This document shows positions 53,449 to 64,000 of a DNA stretch of 64,000 bases, piece after piece. The DNA is from Luteococcus peritonei. Lineage in GTDB: Bacteria; Actinomycetota; Actinomycetes; Propionibacteriales; Propionibacteriaceae. Location: positions 86,303 through 150,302 of the forward strand of contig NZ_BAAAIX010000001.1 of assembly GCF_039526385.1 (NCBI RefSeq). The letters run 5' to 3'. Positions within the stretch are counted from its first letter, which is position 1, and every line of letters begins with the position of its first letter. Under the pieces are notes generated by a model that searched no databases, had not been told where the DNA came from, and saw nothing but the letters and a program-made list of their open reading frames with translations. Position numbers and translations under genes: made by a program.

Positions 53449-54893
53449 GCGGGCAAGTCTAGACGCTTGGCGATGAGCTCCTTGAGCGCCGTCACATCCT
53501 TCGGCAGGTCCACCACGTGGCGCGGCAGGTCATCCAGGTGCGCGAAGGCGGCGGGCACCTCGGGCTCGCGATCCAGCGCCTCGCGGATGGTGGCGGCGAA
53601 CTTCACCGGCAGCGCCGTCTCCAGCACGACCATCGGCTCGCTGCCGCCCTCACGGGCCCGGAAGTCCTGCGCCACGTGCACCCCGTCGGCGGTGTGCGGG
53701 TCGATCATCACCTCGTGGTCCTGCCAGACCTGGCGGATGGTGGCCACCCGGTCGGCATGGGTGGAGGAGCCGGAGGCGAAGCCGAAGTCCTCGCGGACGC
53801 GGGCGAAGTCCGGGCCGTCGGACAGGTCGAAGCTTCCCTGGGCGGTCAGCGTCGCGCCGAAGAGCTCGGCGGTGCGCTCCCCGTCGCGGCCCAGCAGGTC
53901 GAAGACGAAGCGCTCGAAGTTGCTGGCCTTGGAGATGTCCATCGACGGGCTGGAGGTCTCGTGGGTCTCGGCGCCCGAGCGCACCCGGTAGACGCCGGTG
54001 CGGAAGAACTCGTCGAGCACATTGTTCTCGTTGGTGGCCAGCAGCAGGGTGCGGATCGGCAGCCCCATCTGGCGGGCGACGTGGCCGGCGCAGATGTTGC
54101 CGAAGTTGCCGCTGGGCACGCAGAAGCTCACCTGCTCGTCGTCGGAGGAGGTGACCTGCAGCCAGGCGGCCACGTAGTAGACCACCTGCGCCACCAGGCG
54201 GGCCCAGTTGATGGAGTTCACCGCACCGATAGAGTGGCGCTGCTTGAAGGCCAGGTCGTTGCTGACGGCCTTGACCAGGTCCTGGCAGTCGTCGAAGACG
54301 CCCTCGACGGCGATGTTGGTGATGGCCGGGTCGTCCAGGCTGAACATCTGCGCCTGCTGGAAGGGGGTCATCCTCCCGGCCGGGGTGAGCATGAAGACAC
54401 GGATCCGGTTGCGGCCCCGCATCGCGTACTCCGCCGCGGATCCGGTGTCGCCGGAGGTGGCGCCCAGGATGTTGAGCTCGCGGCCGCGCCGCTCCAGCTC
54501 GTACTCGAAGAGCTGGCCCAGCAGCTGCATCGCCATGTCCTTGAAGGCGGCGGTGGGTCCGTTGGACAGGTGCGCCAGGTGCAGCCCGTCGGCCAGCTCG
54601 GTCACCGGGGCCACCTCGGGGGTGCCGAAGACGTCGGCATTCCAGGCCCGGGTGCAGATGCCGCGCAGGTCCTCGTCGTCAATGTCGTCGATGAACTCGC
54701 GCAGGATGGTGAAGCCGAGCCCGGCATAGCCCTCGCGCTGCCAGACCTCGCGCAGCTCGCCGAGCCGGCCGGCGAGGTCGGGGTAGCTCTCGGGCAGGTA
54801 GAGCCCGCCGTCGGGAGCCAGGCCCTCCAGCAGGATGTCGCAGAAGGGCAGGCCGGCGGCTCCGGGCAGGGATCGCGTCGAGATGTAGCGCAC
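53445..54893 (-). CDS. thrC: Threonine synthase
   Basis: PLP enzyme that converts O-phosphohomoserine to threonine. 482 residues. The PLP Lys is Lys118 in GPTAAFKDMAMQLL. GATSGDTGSAAEYAM and VPSGNFGNICAGHVAR bind phosphate. This is the longer, yeast/E. coli-type threonine synthase rather than the shorter Mycobacterium type. TAGGGT (minus, 54905-54900) is 6 nt before the GTG and no ribosome binding site is visible, so leaderless initiation is likely. Downstream are the ABC pair and ctaA in the same orientation. Confidence 0.95.
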   Translation of the reverse strand: MRYISTRSLPGAAGLPFCDILLEGLAPDGGLYLPESYPDLAGRLGELREVWQREGYAGLGFTILREFIDDIDDEDLRGICTRAWNADVFGTPEVAPVTELADGLHLAHLSNGPTAAFKDMAMQLLGQLFEYELERRGRELNILGATSGDTGSAAEYAMRGRNRIRVFMLTPAGRMTPFQQAQMFSLDDPAITNIAVEGVFDDCQDLVKAVSNDLAFKQRHSIGAVNSINWARLVAQVVYYVAAWLQVTSSDDEQVSFCVPSGNFGNICAGHVARQMGLPIRTLLLATNENNVLDEFFRTGVYRVRSGAETHETSSPSMDISKASNFERFVFDLLGRDGERTAELFGATLTAQGSFDLSDGPDFARVREDFGFASGSSTHADRVATIRQVWQDHEVMIDPHTADGVHVAQDFRAREGGSEPMVVLETALPVKFAATIREALDREPEVPAAFAHLDDLPRHVVDLPKDVTALKELIAKRLDLPA

Positions 54894-54945
54894 GGACCAA
54901 CCCTATCGGGGGCCTGCGGGGAGGAAGCCCGCATCCATGTCGGAG

Positions 54946-54976
54946 CGTCGATGTCATCTTTTGGTTGACATCGACG
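54946..54976 (+). promoter_or_regulatory. 11-bp inverted repeat overlapping a -35 element
   Basis: CGTCGATGTCA (54946-54956) and TGACATCGACG (54966-54976) are perfect complements separated by 9 bp. The right arm contains TTGACA (54965-54970), a consensus -35 placed 17 bp before TGACCA, which is 7 nt before the ATG at 55001. It looks like an operator over the promoter of the two-gene unit that follows, in the divergent space with thrC. Confidence 0.5.
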
Positions 54977-55000
54977 GGGTCGGGCGCTGACCATGGAGCC

Positions 55001-55378
55001 ATGGACAAGAAGACGCCTCTGCACCGCCCGCCGCGCGAGACCGCCCTGGTGGTGATGATCTTCGGCACCGTGCTGCTGGGCCTGAACCATGCCGACGGGG
55101 GCCTGGTGCGCCTGGTGCTGGGAGCCATCGCGACGCTGGCCCTGCTGGTGGGCATCTTCGCCGCGCCGGTGTCCGGCTTCTCGGGCTTCATGACACTGGA
55201 CGGTGACCAGCGATTTCGTCGGGTGCGCAACGGGCAGCTGCTGGTGGGTACCGCCGTGGCCTACCTCGCAAGCTTCTTCCTGGACACCGCGCTGTGCGTG
55301 ATGGCAGGGATCCTGGCGGCGGCACTGTGGGGCCAGGCGGGGCAGGACAGCGACGGGGCGGGCAGAATCGAGGAGTGA
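55001..55378 (+). CDS. Small hypothetical membrane protein
   Basis: 125-residue protein from ATG 55001 that I do not recognise. A basic N-terminus (MDKKTPLHRPPRE) is followed by about four predicted membrane helices (ALVVMIFGTVLLGL, LVLGAIATLALLVGIFAAP, LLVGTAVAYLASFFL, ALCVMAGILAAALWG) and a short acidic tail. It overlaps the next gene by 4 bp (GTGA), so the two are very likely co-translated. A palindrome over the promoter suggests regulated expression. Confidence 0.75.
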   Translation: MDKKTPLHRPPRETALVVMIFGTVLLGLNHADGGLVRLVLGAIATLALLVGIFAAPVSGFSGFMTLDGDQRFRRVRNGQLLVGTAVAYLASFFLDTALCVMAGILAAALWGQAGQDSDGAGRIEE

Positions 55379-55944
55379 GCGATGTGGTGGAGGCGGTGGC
55401 CCGCGCGGCCCGGGAACTGGAGCGCGCCGAGCGCGGACTGGGCGCTGCCGTGGCGCGGGCCCGCGCGGAGGGTGCCACCTGGCAACAGGTGGCCGAGGTG
55501 CTCGGCGTGAGCCGGCAGGCCGCCTTCAAGCGCTTCGGGCACGCCGTCGACCCCGCCACCGGCGAGCAGCTGGTACCCGCACCCACCGCCGACGTGGCCG
55601 GGTTGGCCGTCGAGGTCTTCGAGCACATCGCCCGCGGCGAGGCGGACCTGGCCCGCGAGCGGATGACCCAGGCCTGTGCCCGGGAGCTGACCCGCGGCCG
55701 CATCGAGGCGGTCTGGCGGGAGGTGGTGGCCGGTTACGGCGCACTTGAGGAGCTCAGCTCCAGCGGCCACCACCTGGACGGGGAGGCGGTGGACGGCCAC
55801 CAGGTGCCGCTGCCGGCCGTCGGGCGCGTCGAGCTGCGTCTCGAGGCGGGGGAGTGCTGGGGGCACGTCCTGGTCAATCGCGACGGCAGGGTCTCCGGCA
55901 TGGTGGTGCGCCCGGGCGGCATGCCGGAGACCTGGCCGCTCTAG
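55375..55944 (+). CDS. HTH protein with DUF3887-like C-terminal domain
   Basis: 189-residue protein from GTG 55375 with AGGAG directly upstream. The N-terminal half is a coiled segment plus a helix-turn-helix (TWQQVAEVLGVSRQAAFKRFG). The C-terminal ~115 residues (FEHIARGEADLARERMTQACARELTRGRIEAVW to DGRVSGMVVRPG) have the pattern of a DUF3887/NTF2-like domain. This fused architecture is known in actinobacteria, but its ligand and targets are not known to me. It is coupled to the small membrane protein gene and may regulate the pair through the upstream palindrome. Confidence 0.78.
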   Translation: MSDVVEAVARAARELERAERGLGAAVARARAEGATWQQVAEVLGVSRQAAFKRFGHAVDPATGEQLVPAPTADVAGLAVEVFEHIARGEADLARERMTQACARELTRGRIEAVWREVVAGYGALEELSSSGHHLDGEAVDGHQVPLPAVGRVELRLEAGECWGHVLVNRDGRVSGMVVRPGGMPETWPL

Positions 55945-55947
55945 GCC

Positions 55948-56781
55948 TCAGTCCTCGGGCAGTGATCGCGGGCCGCCCCAGGCCCAGCCGCCCTCCCGGG
56001 TGGGGCTGAACAGGTCGGTGAGGCCCGAGGGGCCGCCCCGGGCCACGGGGCCGCCATGGCAGAGAGAGCAGCCCAGGGACTCGGTCAGCATTCGACGGTG
56101 CGCCTCCCAGACCAGCGCGGCCGTGATGGAGGCGCTGGTCCACGGACCGCCCCATCGCTTGCACCAGCCGTCGGCGCCGCAGCGCATCGGGCAGCCGGTG
56201 GCGGCCGGCTTCAGCGCCATGGGCACCGGGGCGGTGGGAGGCAGTCGCCGTCCGTCCCCCCGGGCCTGCTCCGAGGTCATCACGGCGGCCAGTCCCTGCT
56301 GGTCCCAGCGCAGCACCGTCGCCTGGCCGTGGCGACGAGCCAGGGCCAGGGCCTGTTCGGCTTCCACCTTCCACAGCAGCGCTCCCGATTGTGCCCATTG
56401 CTGGTCGGCGGCGTGCAGGGTGGCCGGCGCCCAGGCGATGCTGCGGGCCGAAAGCCCGTCGTGCAGTGCTCGGGTGGCCGCGAGGTCCTCCTGGATGGTG
56501 GTGGGGCGGACGAAGCCACCGGTGGCCGGCAGCAGCCAGGCCTGGTCGGCGCCCAGCACCTGATCGGGCCCGTCGGACGGCCCGTCGGTGGGGGACAGCT
56601 CCAGCGGCAGGCCGTCGGGATCGGGCCAGAAGCGGAGTCGGTGGCTGCGCCAGGACTCCTCCCATCCGATGGTGGGTGGCGTGCGCAGTGGCTCGGGGCC
56701 GTCGGCGTGCTGCGGCACGGTGACGCGGATCTGGTCGGACAGGAAGGGCCCGGTCTCGCCGGGATAGGGGCTTTCGTACAT
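55948..56781 (-). CDS. Hypothetical protein with C-terminal Cys cluster
   Basis: 277 residues from ATG 56781, with CAGGAG upstream. I do not recognise the family. Soluble, Trp- and Pro-rich, no signal peptide or membrane helix. The C-terminal part has five Cys in the pattern GCPMRCGADGWCKRWGG followed by GCSLCHGG, which could bind a metal. A central segment reads HGQATVLRWDQQGLAAVMTSEQ. Its stop lies 3 bp beyond the convergent HTH gene. The 267 bp upstream hold the hppA terminator and presumably its promoter. Opposite-strand open frames over it lack start signals. Confidence 0.7.
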   Translation of the reverse strand: MYESPYPGETGPFLSDQIRVTVPQHADGPEPLRTPPTIGWEESWRSHRLRFWPDPDGLPLELSPTDGPSDGPDQVLGADQAWLLPATGGFVRPTTIQEDLAATRALHDGLSARSIAWAPATLHAADQQWAQSGALLWKVEAEQALALARRHGQATVLRWDQQGLAAVMTSEQARGDGRRLPPTAPVPMALKPAATGCPMRCGADGWCKRWGGPWTSASITAALVWEAHRRMLTESLGCSLCHGGPVARGGPSGLTDLFSPTREGGWAWGGPRSLPED

Positions 56782-56996
56782 GGGAGCTCCTGCTGCCAGG
56801 CCCCTGGAGGGGGGCCGCTTGGTCCACCGCGGTCGCGGGGCCCAGGTCTTCCTCGGAAGGCACCGGAGCGGCCCCGGTTGCCGCGCGACCTCTCCGAGGG
56901 GTTGTGGCCGCGACTCTTGACCCGTTCCCATCCTGCCCGGGACCCGGCCACCCGGCCGCGGCCGAGCACGGCCCCTCAGCACGGCTTCAGCGGCAG

Positions 56997-57035
56997 GCGA
57001 CGGGCGAGCCACCGCACCGGTGGCCCGCCCGTCGC
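56997..57035 (-). terminator. Hairpin terminator after hppA
   Basis: An 18-bp stem with one mismatch (56997-57014 with 57018-57035) and a 3-nt loop, 13 bp past the hppA stop on the minus strand. Confidence 0.75.
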
Positions 57036-57048
57036 GGGTGCGTACCGC

Positions 57049-59691
<2,643 letters not shown>

Positions 59692-59839
59692 GGTGCTTCC
59701 TCTGGGTCGTGGAGCGACGGCCACGTCAGGTGGCTGGACGGCCGCTCAACAGGACACGGCCCGTCACCTCCAAAACTACGACCCGCCGTGCTGGATGTCT
59801 GCCAAATGCCCTTGTGAGATATCAGACGACGACAGAACA

Positions 59840-59870
59840 GGGCCTCCCTCCGGCGAGCGGAGGGAGGCCC
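59840..59870 (-). terminator. Hairpin terminator after malG
   Basis: A perfect 13-bp stem (59840-59852 with 59858-59870) with 5-nt loop, 18 bp beyond the malG stop, followed on the minus strand by TGTTCTGTCG. Confidence 0.82.
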
Positions 59871-59888
59871 TGGGGAGCGCCTGTGCGG

Positions 59889-60842
59889 CTACTTCACCGC
59901 GCCCGCGGTGAGGCCGGAGACGATGTACTTCTGCAGCCACAGGAACAGCGCCATCACGGGGATGGCGGCCAGCACCGCACCCGCGGAGAAGATGGGCCAG
60001 AAGGTGTTGTTCTCCGTCGAGACGTACTGGTACAGCCCGATGGCCAGCGTGGACTTCGACGAGTCGCTGCCCAGGATCACGGATGCCACGACGAACTCGG
60101 TGAAGGTGCCGTTGAAGCTCAGAAGGCCTACCACGGCCAGGATCGGTGCCACCAGTCGAAGGATGATCGTGAAGAAGATCCGGGCGTGCCCGGCCCCGTC
60201 CACCCGGGCCGCCTCGTCGAGCGAGGCCGGGACGGTGTTGAAGAAGCCGTACATCAGGTAGGTGTTGGTTCCCAGCGCGCCGCCCAGGTAGACCAGCACC
60301 AGGGCCAGCCGGGAGCCCACCCCGAGCTGCGGGAAGACGTCGCCCAGATTGGTGAGCAGCAGGAAGATGGCCACCACCGTCAGCAGTGCCGGGAACATCT
60401 GCACCAGCAGCAGCATCATCAGACCGGGGCGCCGTCCCCGGAACCGCATCCGGCTGAAGGCGTAGGCGGCGCAGGCCCCGATCAGCACGGTGCCGATCGC
60501 CGAGGCCCCGGCGATGAGGATGGTGTTGAGGTACCACTTGAGGTAGGGGCGCGCCTCGTCGGCCAGCAGCTTGGAGTAGTTGTCCAGACCCACCTGGCTG
60601 AACAGCCGGTTGGAGCCGGTGAGGGTGCCGGTGGGGTTCAGCGAGGCGGACAGCACGTAGATCAGGGGGAAGGCGGAGAAGAGCACCGCCAGCAGGCCCA
60701 CCAGGTGGCGCCAGCCGATCACCCGCATCCACCGGCCGAAGCCCATCCGGGGCTGGGGCGGCAGCTCGATCGCGCTGCCGTCGTGCGCAGTCAGGGTGCG
60801 AGCACCCTGGGCGGCGGGGGCCGCGTTCGTGTTCTCGCTCAT
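59889..60842 (-). CDS. malG: MalG-like sugar ABC transporter permease
   Basis: Second permease of a maltose/maltodextrin-type importer. 317 residues from ATG 60842, overlapping the malF stop by one base. Six helices; the EAA loop that docks the ATPase is DEAARVDGAGHARIFFTIILRLVAP, with the family EAA...G pattern. A long cytoplasmic N-terminus (about 40 residues) carries no recognised domain. The transport ATPase (MalK/MsiK type) is not encoded here and is probably shared from another locus. Confidence 0.93.
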   Translation of the reverse strand: MSENTNAAPAAQGARTLTAHDGSAIELPPQPRMGFGRWMRVIGWRHLVGLLAVLFSAFPLIYVLSASLNPTGTLTGSNRLFSQVGLDNYSKLLADEARPYLKWYLNTILIAGASAIGTVLIGACAAYAFSRMRFRGRRPGLMMLLLVQMFPALLTVVAIFLLLTNLGDVFPQLGVGSRLALVLVYLGGALGTNTYLMYGFFNTVPASLDEAARVDGAGHARIFFTIILRLVAPILAVVGLLSFNGTFTEFVVASVILGSDSSKSTLAIGLYQYVSTENNTFWPIFSAGAVLAAIPVMALFLWLQKYIVSGLTAGAVK

Positions 60843-62452
60843 CAGTTCAGATTCTCCAGAGTCTTGGTCTGGCGGAAGCCCAGGTAGGAGATGCCGCCGA
60901 TGATGACGAAGATGATGATGCTGAAGGCGCTGGCCAGGCCGTAGTCGTGGTTGCCGCCACCGAAGCCGGCCACCTTGAAGACCATGGAGATCAGCAGGTC
61001 GGTCGCGCCGACGTTCAGGCTGGTGCCCTCGAACTGGGGGCCGCCACCGGTGAGCATGTAGATCAGCACGAAGTTGTTGAAGTTGAAGGCGAAGGAACTG
61101 ATCAGCAGCGGCGCCAGCGGGACCATCAGCAGTGGCAGCTTGATCTGGCGGAAGGTCTGCCAGGTGGAGGCCCCGTCGACGGTTGAGGCCTCGAGCACCT
61201 CGTCCGGGATGGACTGCAGGGCGCCGGTGGCCACCAGGAACATGTAGGGGAAGCCGAGCCACAGGTTGACCAGCAGCACGGCCGCCTTGGCCCACAGCGG
61301 ATGGGTCAGCCAGGGGATCCGTGCGCCGTTCAGCAGCACCTCGTTGATGAAGCCGAACTCCTGGTTGAACAGGCCGGCCCAGACCAGGGCCGACAGGAAG
61401 CCGGGGAAGGCATAGGGCAGGATCATCAGGACCCGGTAGACCTTCTGGCCCCGCATCCGCGGTTCGTTGAACATGATGGCCAGGAAGAGGCCCAGCGCGA
61501 AGGTGCTCAGGACGCTGAGGAAGGCGAAGGCGAAGGTCCACAGGGTGACGCGCAGGAAGGGGGCCCGGATGTCGGGAGAGGTGAAGGCGCGCCGGAAGTT
61601 CTCCAGGCCGACACCCACCTTCCAGCCGGGCTCGATGCGCTGGCCGGTGTCGGCGACGAAGGCTCCCCGCCCGTTGTCGTGGTAGACGACGCCCTTGGCA
61701 TCGGTGAAGGTGTCGGCTGCCTCGTCGTAGCGCATGGTCGACTTGTAGAGGTAGGCCGCCGAGCCGGTGGTGGTGCGGATGAAACCGGACTCGGGATCCT
61801 CGTCCACCTTGACCTTGAGCCCGGCGATCTCCTGGGTGCGGGCGGTGACCTGGGCGAAGCTGAGCACCTCGTAGCCGGGCACGGACTTGATGCCGCCTAT
61901 GGAGGTGGTCTCCGCACCCTCCACGTCAGCCAGCACCCCGCCGTCGGGGGCCGCCAGCACCTTCTTGGTCTGCGGGTCGAGCACCACCAGCTGCAGCTTG
62001 CCGTCCTTGGTGGCGACGGCAGAACGGTAGGCGGTGGACCCGGGGACGCGGGTGGTGTTGTTCGCCTGGATCGCGGCCACCGCGTCGGGCTTGCTGGAGT
62101 TGTGCCCGTCACCGTAGTTGGTGAAGGAGATGTAGAAGGTGTATGCGATCACGCCCAGGCTGAAGATGCACAGGAAGACCAGGCCGGGGAAGAGGTACTT
62201 GGCCGGCAGCATCCGGTTCGGCGGCAGGTAGATCGCGTTCAGCAGCACCAGCAGGGTGATGATGCCGGCCAGGATCCACCAGGCGCCGTGGGCGAAGGCG
62301 GTGAAGGCGCCCAGCAGCAGGAAGGCGTCCAGCGCCCCGAGGACGACGATCTTGATGATCCAGGGGAGCGGACCCGCGGAATAGGTGGCCTGGGCTCGCC
62401 GGACGGCGCGCTCGCGCTCCGGGGCGGATGGTGTGCTGGTGGAGTTGCTCAT
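60842..62452 (-). CDS. malF: MalF-like sugar ABC transporter permease with large P2 loop
   Basis: 536-residue permease. The first three helices (to about residue 110) are followed by an extracytoplasmic insertion of about 190 residues, comparable to the P2 domain of E. coli MalF that contacts the binding protein. The typical permease core follows, with the EAA loop PDEVLEASTVDGASTWQTFRQIKLPLLMVPL. The P2-like insertion argues for a true maltose/maltodextrin system rather than a generic CUT1 permease. It is separated from malE by a 149-bp gap with a hairpin. Confidence 0.93.
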   Translation of the reverse strand: MSNSTSTPSAPERERAVRRAQATYSAGPLPWIIKIVVLGALDAFLLLGAFTAFAHGAWWILAGIITLLVLLNAIYLPPNRMLPAKYLFPGLVFLCIFSLGVIAYTFYISFTNYGDGHNSSKPDAVAAIQANNTTRVPGSTAYRSAVATKDGKLQLVVLDPQTKKVLAAPDGGVLADVEGAETTSIGGIKSVPGYEVLSFAQVTARTQEIAGLKVKVDEDPESGFIRTTTGSAAYLYKSTMRYDEAADTFTDAKGVVYHDNGRGAFVADTGQRIEPGWKVGVGLENFRRAFTSPDIRAPFLRVTLWTFAFAFLSVLSTFALGLFLAIMFNEPRMRGQKVYRVLMILPYAFPGFLSALVWAGLFNQEFGFINEVLLNGARIPWLTHPLWAKAAVLLVNLWLGFPYMFLVATGALQSIPDEVLEASTVDGASTWQTFRQIKLPLLMVPLAPLLISSFAFNFNNFVLIYMLTGGGPQFEGTSLNVGATDLLISMVFKVAGFGGGNHDYGLASAFSIIIFVIIGGISYLGFRQTKTLENLN

Positions 62453-62530
62453 GGGCCCTTTGCCTTGGTGATGAGAGGTCGCGCGACGGTGCGCGGGGAG
62501 GTGTCCCGGTGGTCATGGCCGTACGGCGGG

Positions 62531-62566
62531 CACGGCCCCGAGGTGGACAACCACCCCGGGGCCGTG
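62531..62566 (-). terminator. Intercistronic hairpin between malE and malF
   Basis: A 16-bp stem with one mismatch (62531-62546 with 62551-62566) and loop ACAA, 36 bp after the malE stop. Probably a partial terminator or 3'-end stabiliser that keeps binding-protein mRNA above permease mRNA. Confidence 0.75.
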
Positions 62567-62601
62567 GGCCTCAGTCCCGTCGGCTCACTGACGCGCCCGG
62601 G

Positions 62602-63888
62602 TCACTTGATCTTGCCGTTGATGGTGGTGACCATCTTCTCCCAGGCGGCGGCCGGGTCGGCGGCCTTCTGGCCGATGATCTGCGCCTGGGCGGTGCCCCA
62701 GTCGGTCCAGACCTGGTTCATCTGCGGGATGTTGGGCATCGGGACGCCGGCCTCGCCCACCGTGCCGAAGGCCGCGACATCGGTGTCAGCCTTGGCCGCC
62801 TCGTAGGCAGCCTTGTTGGCGGGGGCGCGCAGGCCCTCCTTGTAGAGCGCCGTCTGCACCTGCTCGGAGCCGACGTACTCCACCAAGAACTTCTGGGTGG
62901 CCACCGAGTTGGCGGTCTTGGCGCTCATCACGAAGCCCTGCACGGTCACGAAGGGCTGGGCCTTCTCGGAGCCGGCCTTGGGCAGCGGGTCGATGGCGTA
63001 CGTGATGCCAGCCTTCTTGGCGTCGGCCAGGTTCCACGGGCCGGTCAGGAAGTAGGGCGCCTTGCCCGCGAAGAACTGCGCCTTGGCGATGTCGCCGGTC
63101 ATGTTGAGGTTCAGCAGTCCGGCCTTGCCCTGGGCGGCCAGCCACTTGGCGAACTCGGCACCCTTCTCGCCACCCATCGCGAGCTCCTTGGCGTCGAAGC
63201 CCTGGTCGGTCCAGTTGAAGACCGGGACGCCGAAGGAGGTCTGGAAGGGATAGAGGTGGAAGGGATCCGAGGTCTTCGGGTCCAGGCCCACCAGGAAGGG
63301 GTACTTGGCCTTGCCGGAGGCGACGATCTTCTTGCCGGCCTCGATCATGGCGTCGTAGCTGTCCGGGGTGGCCTCGGGGGCCAGCGCGGTGTTACGCAGG
63401 ATGGCCACGTTCTCGGTGGAGTAGGGCACGCCGTAGACCTGGCCGCCGTAGGTGAAGGCCTGCACGGCCACGTCCTGGAAGGCAGTGGCGTCGCCCAGCT
63501 CGAGCGGGGCGGCCACACCGTTCTGCACCAGGCGGCCGGTGGCGTCGTGCGGCATGATCGAGGCGTCGGGACCCTTGCCGGTGGGCACCTGGGTGACGAA
63601 GTCGTCGGCCAGCTTCCCGAAGTCCTTGACGACGAGCTTCACGTCCACGCCGGTGTCGGCCTTGAACTGCGCCGCGACGGGCTTGAGCACGGGAGCGCGG
63701 TTGGAGTCGGTCCAGACAGTGATCGAGCCCGCGGCGGCCATCGAGCTGGCGCTGGCGGAGGCGGTGCTGGTGGAGGTGGAGGTGCTCGCCGAGGTGCGCT
63801 CGCCGCCGCCACAGGCGCTCAGTGCGGTGGCGCCGACCGCGAGACCGGCGATGCCGAGGAAGCCACGGCGACCAAGGGTGTACGTCAT
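62602..63888 (-). CDS. malE: MalE-like sugar-binding lipoprotein
   Basis: Extracytoplasmic solute-binding protein of 428 residues (SBP family 1). The signal peptide begins TLGRRGFLGIAGLAVGATALSAC, with a twin-Arg-like start and lipobox LSAC (lipidation on Cys26), followed by a low-complexity Ser/Thr/Ala linker. The mature fold has SITVWTDSNRAPVLKPVAAQF, VYGVPYSTENVAILRN, AFFLTGPWN-type segment and a C-terminal VWTDWGTA. An AAAGG site precedes ATG 63888. Upstream, to the window end, lie two palindromes that may be regulator sites. Confidence 0.93.
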   Translation of the reverse strand: MTYTLGRRGFLGIAGLAVGATALSACGGGERTSASTSTSTSTASASASSMAAAGSITVWTDSNRAPVLKPVAAQFKADTGVDVKLVVKDFGKLADDFVTQVPTGKGPDASIMPHDATGRLVQNGVAAPLELGDATAFQDVAVQAFTYGGQVYGVPYSTENVAILRNTALAPEATPDSYDAMIEAGKKIVASGKAKYPFLVGLDPKTSDPFHLYPFQTSFGVPVFNWTDQGFDAKELAMGGEKGAEFAKWLAAQGKAGLLNLNMTGDIAKAQFFAGKAPYFLTGPWNLADAKKAGITYAIDPLPKAGSEKAQPFVTVQGFVMSAKTANSVATQKFLVEYVGSEQVQTALYKEGLRAPANKAAYEAAKADTDVAAFGTVGEAGVPMPNIPQMNQVWTDWGTAQAQIIGQKAADPAAAWEKMVTTINGKIK

Positions 63889-63947
63889 TGTGATGCCTTT
63901 CTGGTCCGACGCCTGGGGTGGGGCATCCGTTGCCCGTTACCTTGCTG

Positions 63948-63986
63948 GTGACCCCGTAAGGCGGGGTCACGGTCGCCGGGCCCGGC
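63948..63986 (-). promoter_or_regulatory. Palindromes upstream of malE
   Basis: GTGACCCCG...CGGGGTCAC (63948-63956 with 63962-63970) is a 9-bp inverted repeat with 5-bp spacer. Five bases further lies the perfect 12-bp palindrome GCCGGGCCCGGC (63975-63986). They are candidate binding sites for a sugar-responsive regulator, or the first may be a terminator for a gene beyond the window. Confidence 0.4.
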
Positions 63987-64000
63987 ATGACTTACTGTCC

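Overview
This is a GC-rich actinobacterial chromosome segment. The evidence is the dcw cluster with sepF and divIVA and no murB, together with WhiA, RbpA, an ANTAR regulator of the PdtaR type, OpcA beside Zwf, a mycothiol-type DinB enzyme, and GTG/TTG starts with many leaderless genes. Gene order follows the actinobacterial pattern (pdtaR-polA-rpsA-coaE-uvrB-uvrA, then uvrC-rapZ-yvcK-whiA-gap-pgk-tpiA-secG, then pgl-opcA-zwf-tal-ctaB-ctaA). A class F-like sortase and a divergent K+-independent pyrophosphatase suggest Propionibacteriaceae; that placement is inference. The window is almost entirely core genome. I see no insertion sequence, prophage, CRISPR array or other mobile element.

Layout. 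1-12.6 kb: peptidoglycan precursor and division genes (murF partial, mraY, murD, ftsW, murG, murC, ftsQ, ftsZ, pgeF, sepF, divIVA), mostly overlapping by 4 bp. 12.7-16.4 kb: a DksA/TraR zinc-finger protein, lspA, an RluD-type pseudouridine synthase, pyruvate kinase and tRNA-Leu(CAA). 16.5-26.9 kb: pdtaR, a hotdog thioesterase, polA, a sortase, rpsA, a proline-iminopeptidase-like hydrolase, coaE and uvrB. 26.9-31.6 kb, minus strand: an XRE regulator, terC behind a yybP-ykoY (Mn2+) riboswitch, an MHS-family transporter, and an MBL hydrolase paired with a mycothiol-type isomerase. 31.7-40.3 kb: uvrA, a Tat/lipobox Rieske protein, uvrC, rapZ, yvcK and whiA. 40.4-49 kb: gap-pgk-tpiA, secG, rbpA, then the minus-strand oxidative pentose phosphate genes tal-zwf-opcA-pgl. 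49.2-56.8 kb: ctaB, an SDR, the thrC-ABC-ABC-ctaA operon, and a small membrane protein/HTH pair beside an unrecognised Cys-containing protein. 57-64 kb: a membrane pyrophosphatase and a maltose-type ABC importer without its ATPase.

The most interesting signal is regulatory. The four DNA-repair genes polA, uvrB, uvrA and uvrC each carry the same promoter architecture, TGTCR, a short extension, N8 and TAnnnT, ending 7 nt before the start codon. This matches the RecA/LexA-independent (RecA-NDp, PafBC-type) DNA-damage promoter known from mycobacteria. More broadly, about 13 genes have a -10-like hexamer exactly 6-7 nt upstream of the start codon and no Shine-Dalgarno sequence, so leaderless transcription is predicted to be common here.

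Other points: a 40-residue Lys/Ala/Thr/Arg tail on UvrA, a RapZ whose P-loop lysine is arginine, a lipobox-like N-terminus on the pyrophosphatase, related CTCAA/TTGAG dyads upstream of ftsZ and divIVA, and the absence of yggS, yggT and tkt from positions where relatives usually have them.
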